From assembly GCA_903832475.1 (NCBI GenBank), contig CAILBQ010000294.1, forward strand, positions 1 to 7,246: 7,246 nucleotides of DNA, given 5' to 3'. This stretch comes from an uncultured Acidobacteriota bacterium (GTDB taxonomy: Bacteria; Acidobacteriota; Terriglobia; Terriglobales; Acidobacteriaceae). Made by a program: the position numbers and the translations under genes. The notes beneath the pieces are model-generated. The model did not search any database. It saw only the letters and a list, made by a program, of their open reading frames with translations, and was not told the origin of the DNA. This document shows, in pieces, positions 1 to 6,234 of this stretch (within the stretch, counting starts at the first letter, position 1; each line of letters opens with the position of its first letter).

Positions 1-170
1 AGTTCCGCCGCCTTGGCCACAATGACCGCGCGCTCCTTGTAGGTCTTGTACTTCCAGGTCTTGAAGCACGATGCCGCGGCGGCCAGCTTGGTTTCAAGTT
101 GGCTGTCTGACAGCGTTTCAAAGGTCTTGAGGATCTTGCCGTCGAACGGGTTAATGCTCTGATAACTCAT
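1..170 (-). CDS. NAD(P)-dependent aldehyde dehydrogenase, N-terminal fragment (succinate-semialdehyde dehydrogenase-like)
   Basis: Only the first 56 codons lie in the window; the gene continues past the left edge. The minus-strand translation begins MSYQSINPFDGKILKTFETL and continues with a helix ending in ERAVIVAKAAEL. This is the typical N-terminus of the aldehyde dehydrogenase superfamily: 'NP.dG' followed by the region where the residue R of 'ERA' precedes a long helix. Among that superfamily it most resembles the short-N-terminus succinate-semialdehyde dehydrogenase group. The start at 170 is supported by a purine-rich AAGGAA about 6 nt upstream. These enzymes oxidise an aldehyde to the acid with NAD(P)+ through a catalytic cysteine, which lies outside the window. 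The gene starts 60 nt after an alcohol dehydrogenase on the same strand with no clear terminator between, so the two probably form an operon. The true aldehyde substrate cannot be told from this fragment. Confidence 0.85.
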   Translation of the reverse strand, partial: MSYQSINPFDGKILKTFETLSDSQLETKLAAAASCFKTWKYKTYKERAVIVAKAAE

Positions 171-230
171 GGGGTATTCCTTGCGTCTTTCAATGTGGAT
201 GTGGTCTTGGGTGTTCCGCGTGGGCGCCTG

Positions 231-1268
231 CTAGGCTTCGATGATTACCTTGAGCGCACGGGTCTTGGCCGCGTGTCCGAAGGTTTCATACGCTTCGAGA
301 ATCTGGCCAAGTTTGAAGCGGTGGGTGATGAGCAGCTTCGGGTCGAGCTTGTGGGAGCGAAGCGTGTTCAGCAGCATGGGCGTGCTCACCGTGTCGACCA
401 GGCGAGTCGTAATGGAAATGTTGCGGTCCCAGAGGCTCTCCAGGTGGAGGTCCACCTTGGTGCCGTGTACGCCAATATTGGCGATCGTTCCACCCGGCGC
501 CACGAGTTGCGCGCAGAGCTCAAAGGTCGCCGGAAGGCCGACCGCCTCGATGGCCGTGTCTACGCCGCGGCCCTCTGTCATCTTCATGACTGCGGCAACG
601 GCCTTGCCGTCGCCGCTGTTGACGGTTGAGGTGGCGCCGAAGCGCTTGGCCACTTCGAGGCGATTGTCGTCGAGATCGATCATGATGATCTCGGCGGGCG
701 AGTAGAACTGCGCCGTGAGTAGCGCCGCAAGCCCAATTGGACCGGAGCCCACGATGGCGACGGTGCTACCGGGCTGGACCTTACCGTTGAGTACCCCGCA
801 TTCGAAGCCCGTGGGCAGAATGTCGCTGAGCATCACCAGTGCCTCTTCATCGGCGCCGGCCGGGATCGGATACAGGCTGGAGTCGGCGTGCGGGATGCGC
901 ACGAACTCGGCTTGGGTGCCATCGATCGTATTGCCGAGAATCCAGCCACCCGTCGTGCAGTGCGAGTACATCAGCTTGCGGCAATAGATGCATTTTCCGC
1001 AGGCGCTGATACAAGAGATCAGAACCCGGTCGCCGGCCTTGAAGGCGGTGACGGCCGATCCGACCCCGTCGACAACACCAACACCTTCATGTCCCAGTAT
1101 GCGTCCCGGTTGGCAGCTCGGCACGTCACCCTTGAGGATGTGCAGATCCGTGCCACAGATGGTCGTCTTGCTGATTTTGATGATGGCGTCGGTGGGTGCC
1201 GCGATCGCCGGCTTCGCATGCTCCTGGAGTGCCTTCTTTCCTGGACCAAGGTAAACCAAAGCCTGCAT
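231..1268 (-). CDS. Zinc-dependent medium-chain alcohol dehydrogenase
   Basis: This 345-residue protein is full length for the medium-chain dehydrogenase/reductase family, which oxidises alcohols or reduces aldehydes/ketones with NAD(P)(H). Likely catalytic zinc ligands are Cys38 (in TTICGTDLH), His60 with Glu61 (GHEGVG) and Asp149 (LSDILPTG); the Asp ligand recalls the Thermoanaerobacter/Clostridium secondary alcohol dehydrogenase layout. A structural zinc site is also present: Cys90, Cys93, Cys96 and Cys104. The Rossmann motif GSGPIG is at 174-179. Asp198, at the end of the second strand, suggests preference for NAD(H). The frame is open further upstream to 1382, but the start at 1268 is chosen because the family N-terminus (MQALVYLGPGKK) begins there and a GGAG lies 7 nt before it. 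It is probably co-transcribed with the aldehyde dehydrogenase that follows, so alcohol to acid conversion is a reasonable inference. The substrate is unknown. Confidence 0.93.
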   Translation of the reverse strand: MQALVYLGPGKKALQEHAKPAIAAPTDAIIKISKTTICGTDLHILKGDVPSCQPGRILGHEGVGVVDGVGSAVTAFKAGDRVLISCISACGKCIYCRKLMYSHCTTGGWILGNTIDGTQAEFVRIPHADSSLYPIPAGADEEALVMLSDILPTGFECGVLNGKVQPGSTVAIVGSGPIGLAALLTAQFYSPAEIIMIDLDDNRLEVAKRFGATSTVNSGDGKAVAAVMKMTEGRGVDTAIEAVGLPATFELCAQLVAPGGTIANIGVHGTKVDLHLESLWDRNISITTRLVDTVSTPMLLNTLRSHKLDPKLLITHRFKLGQILEAYETFGHAAKTRALKVIIEA

Positions 1269-1533
1269 TGCGTAACTCCACACGTGGGTTTGTGACGCCA
1301 GCCTGCCACCTGCTGTCTGCGCCCGATCCGTAAGACTGCTCCGGAAGGAGGGGCGGGTCTGTGCGTTGGCATACGCGCACACGGATCACAAGCAGCAGCG
1401 AACGCTACGGGAGTTGCGCGATCGCTGACGCCACTTCTCACCGTTGGCCAGCCTGGTGCACTGGCGCACAGACGCTCTGGGTGATTCACACCAGCATCGG
1501 CGCTCGTCTTTTTGGCACTTGGAGACGACGACT
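1269..1533. other. Divergent intergenic spacer between the alcohol dehydrogenase and BON genes
   Basis: These 265 nt must hold the promoters for the leftward dehydrogenase pair and the rightward BON/stress/transporter set. I found no sigma-70 or sigma-54 promoter with good spacing on either strand and no FNR/Anr palindrome. Small items present are a short perfect palindrome GTGA-T-TCAC at 1481-1489, a near-tandem octamer (CTGGTGCA 1453-1460, CTGGCGCA 1461-1468), and an imperfect inverted repeat GTGCG...CGCAC at 1361-1380. Any could be an operator, but each is short enough to occur by chance. GGAG at 1521-1524 serves the BON gene. Confidence 0.5.
1276..1279 (-). promoter_or_regulatory. Ribosome binding site fixing the alcohol dehydrogenase start
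   Basis: On the minus strand the sequence reads GGAG, then 7 nt, then ATG at 1268. It decides between this start and the longer open frame that reaches 1382. The 38 extra residues of the longer version do not resemble the family. Confidence 0.6.
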
Positions 1534-2187
1534 ATGAAAACGGATGCGCAGCTGAAGCAGGACATCATTGCGGAACTCACGTGGGAACCGTCTGTGAATG
1601 CCTCGCAGACCGGCGTCGAAGTCAAGAACGGCACCGTCACGCTGGCGGGTCACGTCGACAGCTATACAGAAAAGTGGCAGGCCGAGCGCGCCGCTCAACG
1701 CGTATCGGGCGTCAAGGGCCTGGCGGTTGAAATCGACGTCAAGCTTCCTGGACTCAGCAAGCGCACGGATGCGGACATCGCGCGATCGGCCCAGAACAGC
1801 TTGGAGTGGACCTCGTGGTTGCCGAAGGACTCCATCAAAGTCAAGGCCGAGAATGGCTGGATTACGCTGTCGGGTGAGGCCGAATGGGACTATCAGCGAC
1901 AGTCCGCGAAGGACGCAGTTCGCTCGCTGCTCGGTGTGGTCGGCGTCAGCGATGAAATCTCCATCAAGCCGAAGGCGTCAATGACCACCGTCAAGTCGGA
2001 GATCGAAGCGGCACTGAAGCGCCGTGCCCAGACTGATGCGCAGCAGATATCCGTTGATGTCCGTGGCGCCGACGTAACGCTGTCTGGCAGCGTGCACAGC
2101 TGGTCCGAGCGTGAACTGGCGGCGAGCTCTGCCTGGTCGACGCCTGGCGTGCGCAAGGTCGTTGACAACATCACGATCGCCTACTGA
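1534..2187 (+). CDS. Cytoplasmic triple-BON-domain protein (first copy)
   Basis: This 217-residue protein consists of three BON domains in a row (about residues 4-72, 78-148 and 150-217). Each carries the hallmark glycine-hydrophobic-glycine strand: GTVTLAG at 33-39, GWITLSG at 108-114 and GADVTLSG at 178-185. BON domains are thought to bind phospholipid or membrane surfaces and are found in OsmY and related stress proteins. Unlike OsmY there is no signal peptide: the protein starts MKTDAQLKQD, so it should stay in the cytoplasm. The start at 1534 is chosen over the open frame beginning at 1444 because GGAG sits 9 nt upstream and because the paralogue at 6288-6953 begins with the same MKTD.QL. 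It heads a same-strand set with a YflT-like stress protein and a cation transporter. The exact function is unknown; a role in osmotic, envelope or general stress is inferred from the family. Confidence 0.92.
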   Translation: MKTDAQLKQDIIAELTWEPSVNASQTGVEVKNGTVTLAGHVDSYTEKWQAERAAQRVSGVKGLAVEIDVKLPGLSKRTDADIARSAQNSLEWTSWLPKDSIKVKAENGWITLSGEAEWDYQRQSAKDAVRSLLGVVGVSDEISIKPKASMTTVKSEIEAALKRRAQTDAQQISVDVRGADVTLSGSVHSWSERELAASSAWSTPGVRKVVDNITIAY

Positions 2188-2217
2188 GGGCAGTTAGCGC
2201 CGACGGGTTCGGCCCTC
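2186..2217 (+). terminator. Weak hairpin just after the BON stop codon (possible attenuator)
   Basis: GAGGGC (2186-2191) can pair with GCCCTC (2212-2217). A competing inner hairpin, GCCGA-CGGGT-TCGGC, lies at 2199-2213. There is no T-run after either, so this is not a standard intrinsic terminator. It may only dampen read-through or shield the 3' end of the BON message. Confidence 0.25.
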
Positions 2218-2269
2218 CTACCCACTATCGTCGACGACGTTTTGACCGGTTTCATAGAAGGATTAGCTC

Positions 2270-2773
2270 ATGGATAACACAGAATCACCTTTTTTCGAAT
2301 TTAAAACCCACGGCGAGGCAGAAGAAGCCATACAGCTTTTGAACCGATCCGGGTTCGACGTCAAGAAGCTGTCGTTGGTCGGCAAGGGCTATCACAGTGA
2401 AGAGAACCCGATTGGCTTCTATACTGCTGGTGATCGCATCAAGACCTGGGGCGGCACTGGGGCATTCTGGGGCGCCCTGTGGGGCCTGCTGCTTGCACCT
2501 GGCGTCTTCTTCCTCCCGGGCATCGGGCTCGTCGCGATGGCCGGCCCCGTCGTCGCGGCTCTGGTCGGCGCGCTGGAAGGGGCCGTCGTGGTGGGAGGCT
2601 TATCAGCCCTGGGAGCGGCGTTGACTCAGATTGGTATGCCAAAGGATCAGGTCCTGAAGTTCGAGACGGCCCTGAAGGCTGACCGCTATGTTCTATTGGT
2701 GCACGGGACTACCGACGAGGTATCTCGAGCCCACTCAGTGCTGGCCAACTCAAAGGCTCTCAACGCAGCTTAA
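2270..2773 (+). CDS. DUF1269/YflT-like (general stress protein 17M type) membrane protein
   Basis: This 167-residue protein has a soluble N-terminal fold (about 8-45: the sequence starts with a strand, then a helix HGEAEEAIQLLNRSGFD, then a strand KKLSLVGKG). A hydrophobic glycine/alanine-rich segment of about 60 residues follows (61-122), and then a second small soluble part ending RYVLLVHGTTDEVSRAHSVL. The layout matches the DUF1269 / YflT 'heat-induced stress protein' group, in which a ferredoxin-like domain is interrupted by a glycine-zipper membrane hairpin. Two or three membrane helices are plausible (about 62-85, 86-102 and 103-121). AGGA about 8 nt before the ATG supports the start. 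It follows the BON gene by 82 nt and precedes the cation transporter gene by 23 nt, so they are likely co-expressed. Members are sometimes annotated as magnesium transporters or permeases; I see no transport motif. Biochemical role unknown. Confidence 0.8.
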   Translation: MDNTESPFFEFKTHGEAEEAIQLLNRSGFDVKKLSLVGKGYHSEENPIGFYTAGDRIKTWGGTGAFWGALWGLLLAPGVFFLPGIGLVAMAGPVVAALVGALEGAVVVGGLSALGAALTQIGMPKDQVLKFETALKADRYVLLVHGTTDEVSRAHSVLANSKALNAA

Positions 2774-2796
2774 CAACGCTGGCGCTTGAACAAGCG

Positions 2797-3870
2797 ATGA
2801 ACGCAGGCGGGGCAGTCGAACCCTGCTCCGAGGAGCACGGGCGTCGAACCGTGAATTCGACGCCTGTGCTTCCTCCTGCTCTTGAGCCGCCACCCGCGTC
2901 GCGAAACGTTGCTCCGCGTCTAGTCGTGTACGCGGCGCTCGCCGGAAACCTGGCGATTGCGCTGATCAAGTTCGTGGCGGCGGCGTTTACCGGCAGCTCG
3001 GCCATGCTGAGCGAGGCGGTGCATTCGCTGGTTGATACGATCAAGGAGCTCCTGCTGCTCTATGGGTTGAAGCGGGCTGATAGGCGTCCTGACATCAGCC
3101 ATCCGTTTGGCTACGGGCGCGAGCTCTACTTCTGGAGCTTTATCGTTGCACTTTCGGTTTTTGCACTTGGGGCCGGCGTGTCTCTGTACGAGGGCATTAA
3201 CCACTTGCAGAATCCCGTGCCGATGGACAGGCCGGTCCTGAACTATCTGGTCCTGCTTGCCTTCTTCATTTGTGAGGCGGCGTCGTGGCGGGTGGGCTTT
3301 CGGGCATTCCGTGCCAGCAAGGGCACATTGGGCTATATGGGCGCATTCCGGGCCAGCAAGGATCCGAGCACGTTTATCGTCCTGTTTGAGGACAGCGCCG
3401 CGCTGATTGGCTTGATCATCGCAGCAGTTGGCATTTCCTGCGCCCTGATATTCCAGCAGCCGCGGTATGACGGCTTGGCATCCATCGGCATTGGCCTGGT
3501 CCTGGCGATTTCATCCATCCTCCTGGCTCGGGAAACCAAAGGGCTTTTGATCGGTGAACCCGCTCTGCCCCTCGTACGGGATTCAATATTGCGGATTGCC
3601 ACTGAGGACCCGGATGTCCATCAAGCCAACGGCGTGTTGACCGTACAGATGGGCCCCAATCAAGTGTTGGCGGCGCTGAGCGCTGAATTCCACGCCGGAC
3701 TCACTACGCGCCAGATAGAACTCTGCATTGGCCGAATGGAAATCGCAATCAAGACTGCCAAGCTCGGTGTGGCCACAGTCTTGATCAAGCCCCAGACCGC
3801 GGAGACTTGGCGACGCCGTGTTGCGGACTTGGATGCGACGCGGAAGGAAATACGCGGTGGCTCGCAGTAA
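2797..3870 (+). CDS. Cation diffusion facilitator (CDF) family transporter, ZnT9-like metal site
   Basis: This 357-residue protein has six predicted membrane helices (about 41-63, 67-91, 111-133, 148-168, 192-220 and 226-244), followed by a C-terminal cytoplasmic domain of about 100 residues. CDF proteins export divalent metals such as Zn, Cd, Co, Fe or Mn in exchange for protons. Helix 2 has the expected H76-x3-D80 pair (SEAVHSLVD). Helix 5 has FEDSAALIG (Glu198-Asp199) instead of the usual HxxxD, a pattern I associate with the ZnT9/SLC30A9-like branch. SHPFGYGRE at 101-109 is the family's conserved loop. The first 40 residues are Pro/Ala-rich and unlike the family. The ATG at 2797 has no good ribosome site, and the GTG at 2851 (in frame) has GAGGAG 15 nt upstream, so the start is uncertain. 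It is the last gene of the BON/stress/transporter set. The metal cannot be predicted. Confidence 0.9.
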   Translation: MNAGGAVEPCSEEHGRRTVNSTPVLPPALEPPPASRNVAPRLVVYAALAGNLAIALIKFVAAAFTGSSAMLSEAVHSLVDTIKELLLLYGLKRADRRPDISHPFGYGRELYFWSFIVALSVFALGAGVSLYEGINHLQNPVPMDRPVLNYLVLLAFFICEAASWRVGFRAFRASKGTLGYMGAFRASKDPSTFIVLFEDSAALIGLIIAAVGISCALIFQQPRYDGLASIGIGLVLAISSILLARETKGLLIGEPALPLVRDSILRIATEDPDVHQANGVLTVQMGPNQVLAALSAEFHAGLTTRQIELCIGRMEIAIKTAKLGVATVLIKPQTAETWRRRVADLDATRKEIRGGSQ

Positions 3871-4088
3871 ATTGGAATTCTGCCGCGTGGAGCGTTGCTC
3901 GCCCGACAGCGGACCTCGCCGCTTGACACCGAATGACAGCAGGCTGCAATACCGCCGCCGGGCGCTTGGTACGCCGCCGTACTTACAAGAGCGAGCCCTG
4001 GCCGTATGCTCAGGCGGATTGTGCGGCTTCCGGATGGCGAGCTCCCCTTTCGCTCAGCGCATTTCGCAGTACCTCGGGACAAAAGAAC
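3871..4088 (+). other. Intergenic spacer after the CDF transporter gene
   Basis: These 218 nt contain no convincing gene, although the DksA-like frame stays open upstream to 3933. They hold a weak hairpin, AGCGG-ACCTCG-CCGCT (3908-3923), with no T-run, and a candidate promoter immediately after it (separate entry). The ribosome site before the ATG at 4089 is poor: only a purine stretch GGGACAAAAGAA. Confidence 0.5.
3923..3950 (+). promoter_or_regulatory. Candidate sigma-70 promoter for the DksA-like/DUF1295/SDR operon
   Basis: A perfect -35 box TTGACA (3923-3928) is followed after 16 nt by TGCAAT (3945-3950), which matches the -10 consensus TATAAT at 4 of 6 positions including the key final A-A-T. 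Transcription would start near 3957, leaving a leader of about 130 nt before the ATG at 4089. This is a pattern match only. Confidence 0.35.
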
Positions 4089-4430
4089 ATGAAAACTCCC
4101 TCACACGAACTCGAGCCATCGTTCCTTGCCCTCCAGCGACCGAAGCTGCTCGCGCTTCGCAGCCACCTGCAACGCTCCATGGATGGCGATGCTGACGAAG
4201 CCGTGCAGGCCGAGTTGGCGGACCAGGATCATGCCAATGAATTCGAAGACCGGGCACAGGTCCTGGCCATTGCGGACAACGACCGGATCCTGTCGCGCCA
4301 ACTGGGCCAGGAACGAATTGCGATCGATCGGGCGCTTGCAAAGCTTGACGAGGGCACCTACGGAATCTCGGACGTCAGCGGACTGCCGATTCCGATCTCG
4401 CGCCTGCAGGCATGCCCGCAGGCGACCTGA
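4089..4430 (+). CDS. TraR/DksA-family protein lacking the zinc finger
   Basis: This 113-residue protein has a charged helical N-terminal half (about 12-85, a probable coiled coil with ELADQDHANEFEDRAQ in its middle) and a short C-terminal segment DEGTYGISDVSGLPIPISRL. That segment is the DksA/TraR signature in which the first CxxC of the finger (normally YGxCxxCG) has become I93-S94-D95-V96-S97. The second CxxC is absent because the protein ends ten residues later. DksA-type proteins bind RNA polymerase through its secondary channel and tune transcription, often with ppGpp. DksA2-like proteins that lack zinc cysteines do exist and keep activity when zinc is scarce. Whether this shorter, cysteine-free form binds polymerase is unproven. 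It overlaps the next gene by 19 nt, which suggests translational coupling. The start at 4089 is chosen because the family-like part begins there; the open frame upstream has no resemblance to the family. Confidence 0.85.
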   Translation: MKTPSHELEPSFLALQRPKLLALRSHLQRSMDGDADEAVQAELADQDHANEFEDRAQVLAIADNDRILSRQLGQERIAIDRALAKLDEGTYGISDVSGLPIPISRLQACPQAT

Positions 4431-5227
4431 ACGACTTGCAGTACCTCGCACTCTCGTTCGTCCTCTGCCTGGCATGTTCGGCGCTGGGATTCATTCGCGC
4501 CGTCAACTTCGTCGGCGCGGGCTACGCCGCATCGATTGCGGCAGAAGCTGCCGCTGCAGCCATTCTCTACGCGGCGACTCTTTCTGGCTGGCCTCTCATC
4601 CAGGTACTGCTGCTCTGCGCCTACGGCATTCGCCTCGGGAGCTACCTGACGCTGCGCGATCGTAACCGCGGGTACCAGGATCATCAGTCACCCCAGGGAG
4701 CGCGGCGCAGCCCACCTGGGATGATGGCGAAGATCGCCATCTGGATAGGTGTCTCGACCCTGTATGTCCTCATGGCGCTTCCCGCCTTCCTCACCCTGTC
4801 GGCACAGGCCCACGGCCTGCCGCTCGGGTCGGTGCCTGCTGGTGTCGTGCTCATGGCACTGGGACTCGGACTTGAAACTGTCGCGGACTGGCAGAAGTTC
4901 CGGTTCAAGGCGGGAGCGCCCACCCTGCTTTGCAAGACCGGCCTCTACCGGTTTGTACGATGCCCGAACTACCTCGGAGAAATGCTCTTCTGGAGCGGCC
5001 TCTGGCTGTCCGCACTATCGGCCTACCAGGGATGGCTTGAATGCAGTCTCAGCACTCTGGGACTGGCGTCCATCCTTGGGATCATGATCGGCGCAACCCG
5101 CCGCCTTGAGGGTGAACAGGTACGGCACTATGGGGCGGACCCCACCTTCGCAGCCTACCGCAAGAGCGTCCCCATCCTGCTCCCGTTCCTTCCGCTCTAC
5201 AGCCTGCGCGGGGCCGCGGCACGCTGA
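4412..5227 (+). CDS. DUF1295 / steroid 5-alpha-reductase-like integral membrane protein
   Basis: This 271-residue protein has about six or seven predicted membrane helices (about 10-28, 33-57, 60-78, 107-131, 140-156, 188-206 and 214-228). The family signature is GLYRFVRCPNYLGE at 177-190, preceded by DWQKFRFK (159-166) and followed by a C-terminal segment HYGADPTFAAYRKSVPILLP. DUF1295 proteins belong to the same fold group as steroid 5-alpha-reductases and isoprenylcysteine methyltransferases, whose C-terminal signature helps bind NADPH or the methyl donor. Here the usual His of 'RHPNY' is Cys184, which is unusual. The ATG at 4412 lies inside the DksA-like gene and has no separate ribosome site, so re-initiation by coupling is likely; a shorter TTG start at 4436 is possible. 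The SDR gene follows 2 nt after its stop. Substrate unknown; reduction of a lipid-like enone is a guess from the family. Confidence 0.82.
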   Translation: MPAGDLNDLQYLALSFVLCLACSALGFIRAVNFVGAGYAASIAAEAAAAAILYAATLSGWPLIQVLLLCAYGIRLGSYLTLRDRNRGYQDHQSPQGARRSPPGMMAKIAIWIGVSTLYVLMALPAFLTLSAQAHGLPLGSVPAGVVLMALGLGLETVADWQKFRFKAGAPTLLCKTGLYRFVRCPNYLGEMLFWSGLWLSALSAYQGWLECSLSTLGLASILGIMIGATRRLEGEQVRHYGADPTFAAYRKSVPILLPFLPLYSLRGAAAR

Positions 5228-5229
5228 GC

Positions 5230-6192
5230 GTGGCAACTCCACGCGTCTGTGTAGCGGGTGCCACGGGCTACCTCGGCACGAGGGTTGTGGCAGCGCTGCG
5301 GTCACGCGGACTCGAGGTCACAGCGATTGTCCGGAACCAGATCGAGAGCCCGGCGCTGCGAACGCTGGTGAGGCTCGGCGCCTCGATTGCGGCGGTTGAT
5401 GCCGCATGCAAGGGGTCTTACGAACCCGTGCTCGCGAATATCGACGTTGCCATCTCCTGCCTGGCGTCACGCAATGCCGGGCAGGAGATGGCCAATGACT
5501 TCTGGGCGATAGACCGGGACGCGACCCTGCGCTTCGGGAGGACCGCTGTAGCCTGCGGCGCGCGCCACGTCATGCTGGTTGCCACGTTCGAGGGACCTGC
5601 ATCCCGTCGCCAGTCCGAATTCAGCGACGCCAAGGAGCAAGCGGTGGATGGCGTCCGCCTGGCCTGCCAGACCGCACACGTCGCGCTGACTGTGATCAGG
5701 CCGACAGCCTATTTCAGCGACCTGACAGACCGGGCGTTCGATTCGATTGCGAAGCACCACCGCTATACGCAGATTGGCGACGGGTCACACCGCATCAATC
5801 CCATCGATGGCGATGATGTAGCTGAATTCATTTGTAATCACCTCAACCCGGACGTCGCCCTTGATCGCGAGTACCCGATCGGCGGCCCGGACATTATGAC
5901 CTTCCATGAGATCGGTTGCCTGGCGGCCGAATGTCTGGGGACGCAAGGGACACTTCGGTTCCGCAGCGTTCCGATCGCCGCGTTGCGGCTACTGGCCGCC
6001 CTAGCCGGAGGCGCAGGCAAACTGTCCCGTCGTTGGCGTCAATCGGCGGCCATCCTGAACTGGATGATCTACGCGGGAACCCATGATGCCGTCGCGTTAC
6101 GCACCGGCCGGCGGCACCTTCAAAGCGTCTTTGCCGCCAAGAGTTCAGATCTGGAGTCGCGACGGTCCGTCCCTGGCTCGTTCAAGCCATAG
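5230..6192 (+). CDS. Atypical SDR / NmrA-like NAD(P)-binding protein
   Basis: This 320-residue protein starts at a GTG 2 nt after the previous stop; the Rossmann strand begins at once, so no other start fits. The nucleotide motif is GATGYLG at 10-16 (GxxGxxG). Arg35, just after the second strand, suggests NADP(H). At 131-135 the classical catalytic Tyr-x3-Lys is Phe-Ser-Asp-Ala-Lys: Lys135 is kept and the Tyr is lost. This is common in NmrA-like and isoflavone-reductase-like atypical SDRs, some of which are sensors rather than enzymes. The middle holds VIRPTAYF (155-162) and INPIDGDDVAEF (189-200), both typical of NmrA/UOS-like epimerase relatives. Tight coupling with the DUF1295 gene suggests the two act on one substrate or that this protein supplies or senses the nucleotide. 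The reaction is unknown. Confidence 0.85.
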   Translation: MATPRVCVAGATGYLGTRVVAALRSRGLEVTAIVRNQIESPALRTLVRLGASIAAVDAACKGSYEPVLANIDVAISCLASRNAGQEMANDFWAIDRDATLRFGRTAVACGARHVMLVATFEGPASRRQSEFSDAKEQAVDGVRLACQTAHVALTVIRPTAYFSDLTDRAFDSIAKHHRYTQIGDGSHRINPIDGDDVAEFICNHLNPDVALDREYPIGGPDIMTFHEIGCLAAECLGTQGTLRFRSVPIAALRLLAALAGGAGKLSRRWRQSAAILNWMIYAGTHDAVALRTGRRHLQSVFAAKSSDLESRRSVPGSFKP

Positions 6193-6234
6193 GCGAACCC
6201 GTTCTGCCAACCGCACTGCCTGGATGACGCATGG

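Noticed and set aside
195..1295. Several plus-strand open frames of 88-154 codons opposite the alcohol dehydrogenase.
   Set aside because: They are antisense to a clear enzyme gene, overlap each other in different frames, and show no domain.
1269..1382. Longer alcohol dehydrogenase with 38 extra N-terminal residues.
   Set aside because: No ribosome site before it and no family resemblance; a good GGAG precedes the ATG at 1268.
1481..1489. GTGATTCAC palindrome resembling half of a CRP/FNR-type site.
   Set aside because: Only 9 bp, wrong spacing for TGTGA-N6-TCACA and no match to TTGAT-N4-ATCAA; likely chance.
2242..2255. TTGAC-CGGT-TTCAT as an Anr/FNR box before the YflT-like gene.
   Set aside because: The second half matches ATCAA at only 3 of 5 positions and sits too close to the start codon; not convincing.
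3304..3361. Internal repeat in the CDF gene: two 19-nt copies differing at one base, 39 nt apart, both encoding AFRASK.
   Set aside because: It looks like a 13-codon tandem duplication, but I recall the family normally having 'F...KG.LG...A.R.SKDP' here, so both parts fit conserved positions and the length is normal. Local conversion is possible but not shown.
3933..4088. Extended N-terminus of the DksA-like protein (52 extra residues).
   Set aside because: No family resemblance, and it would run through the region after the candidate promoter; the DksA-like part begins at 4089.
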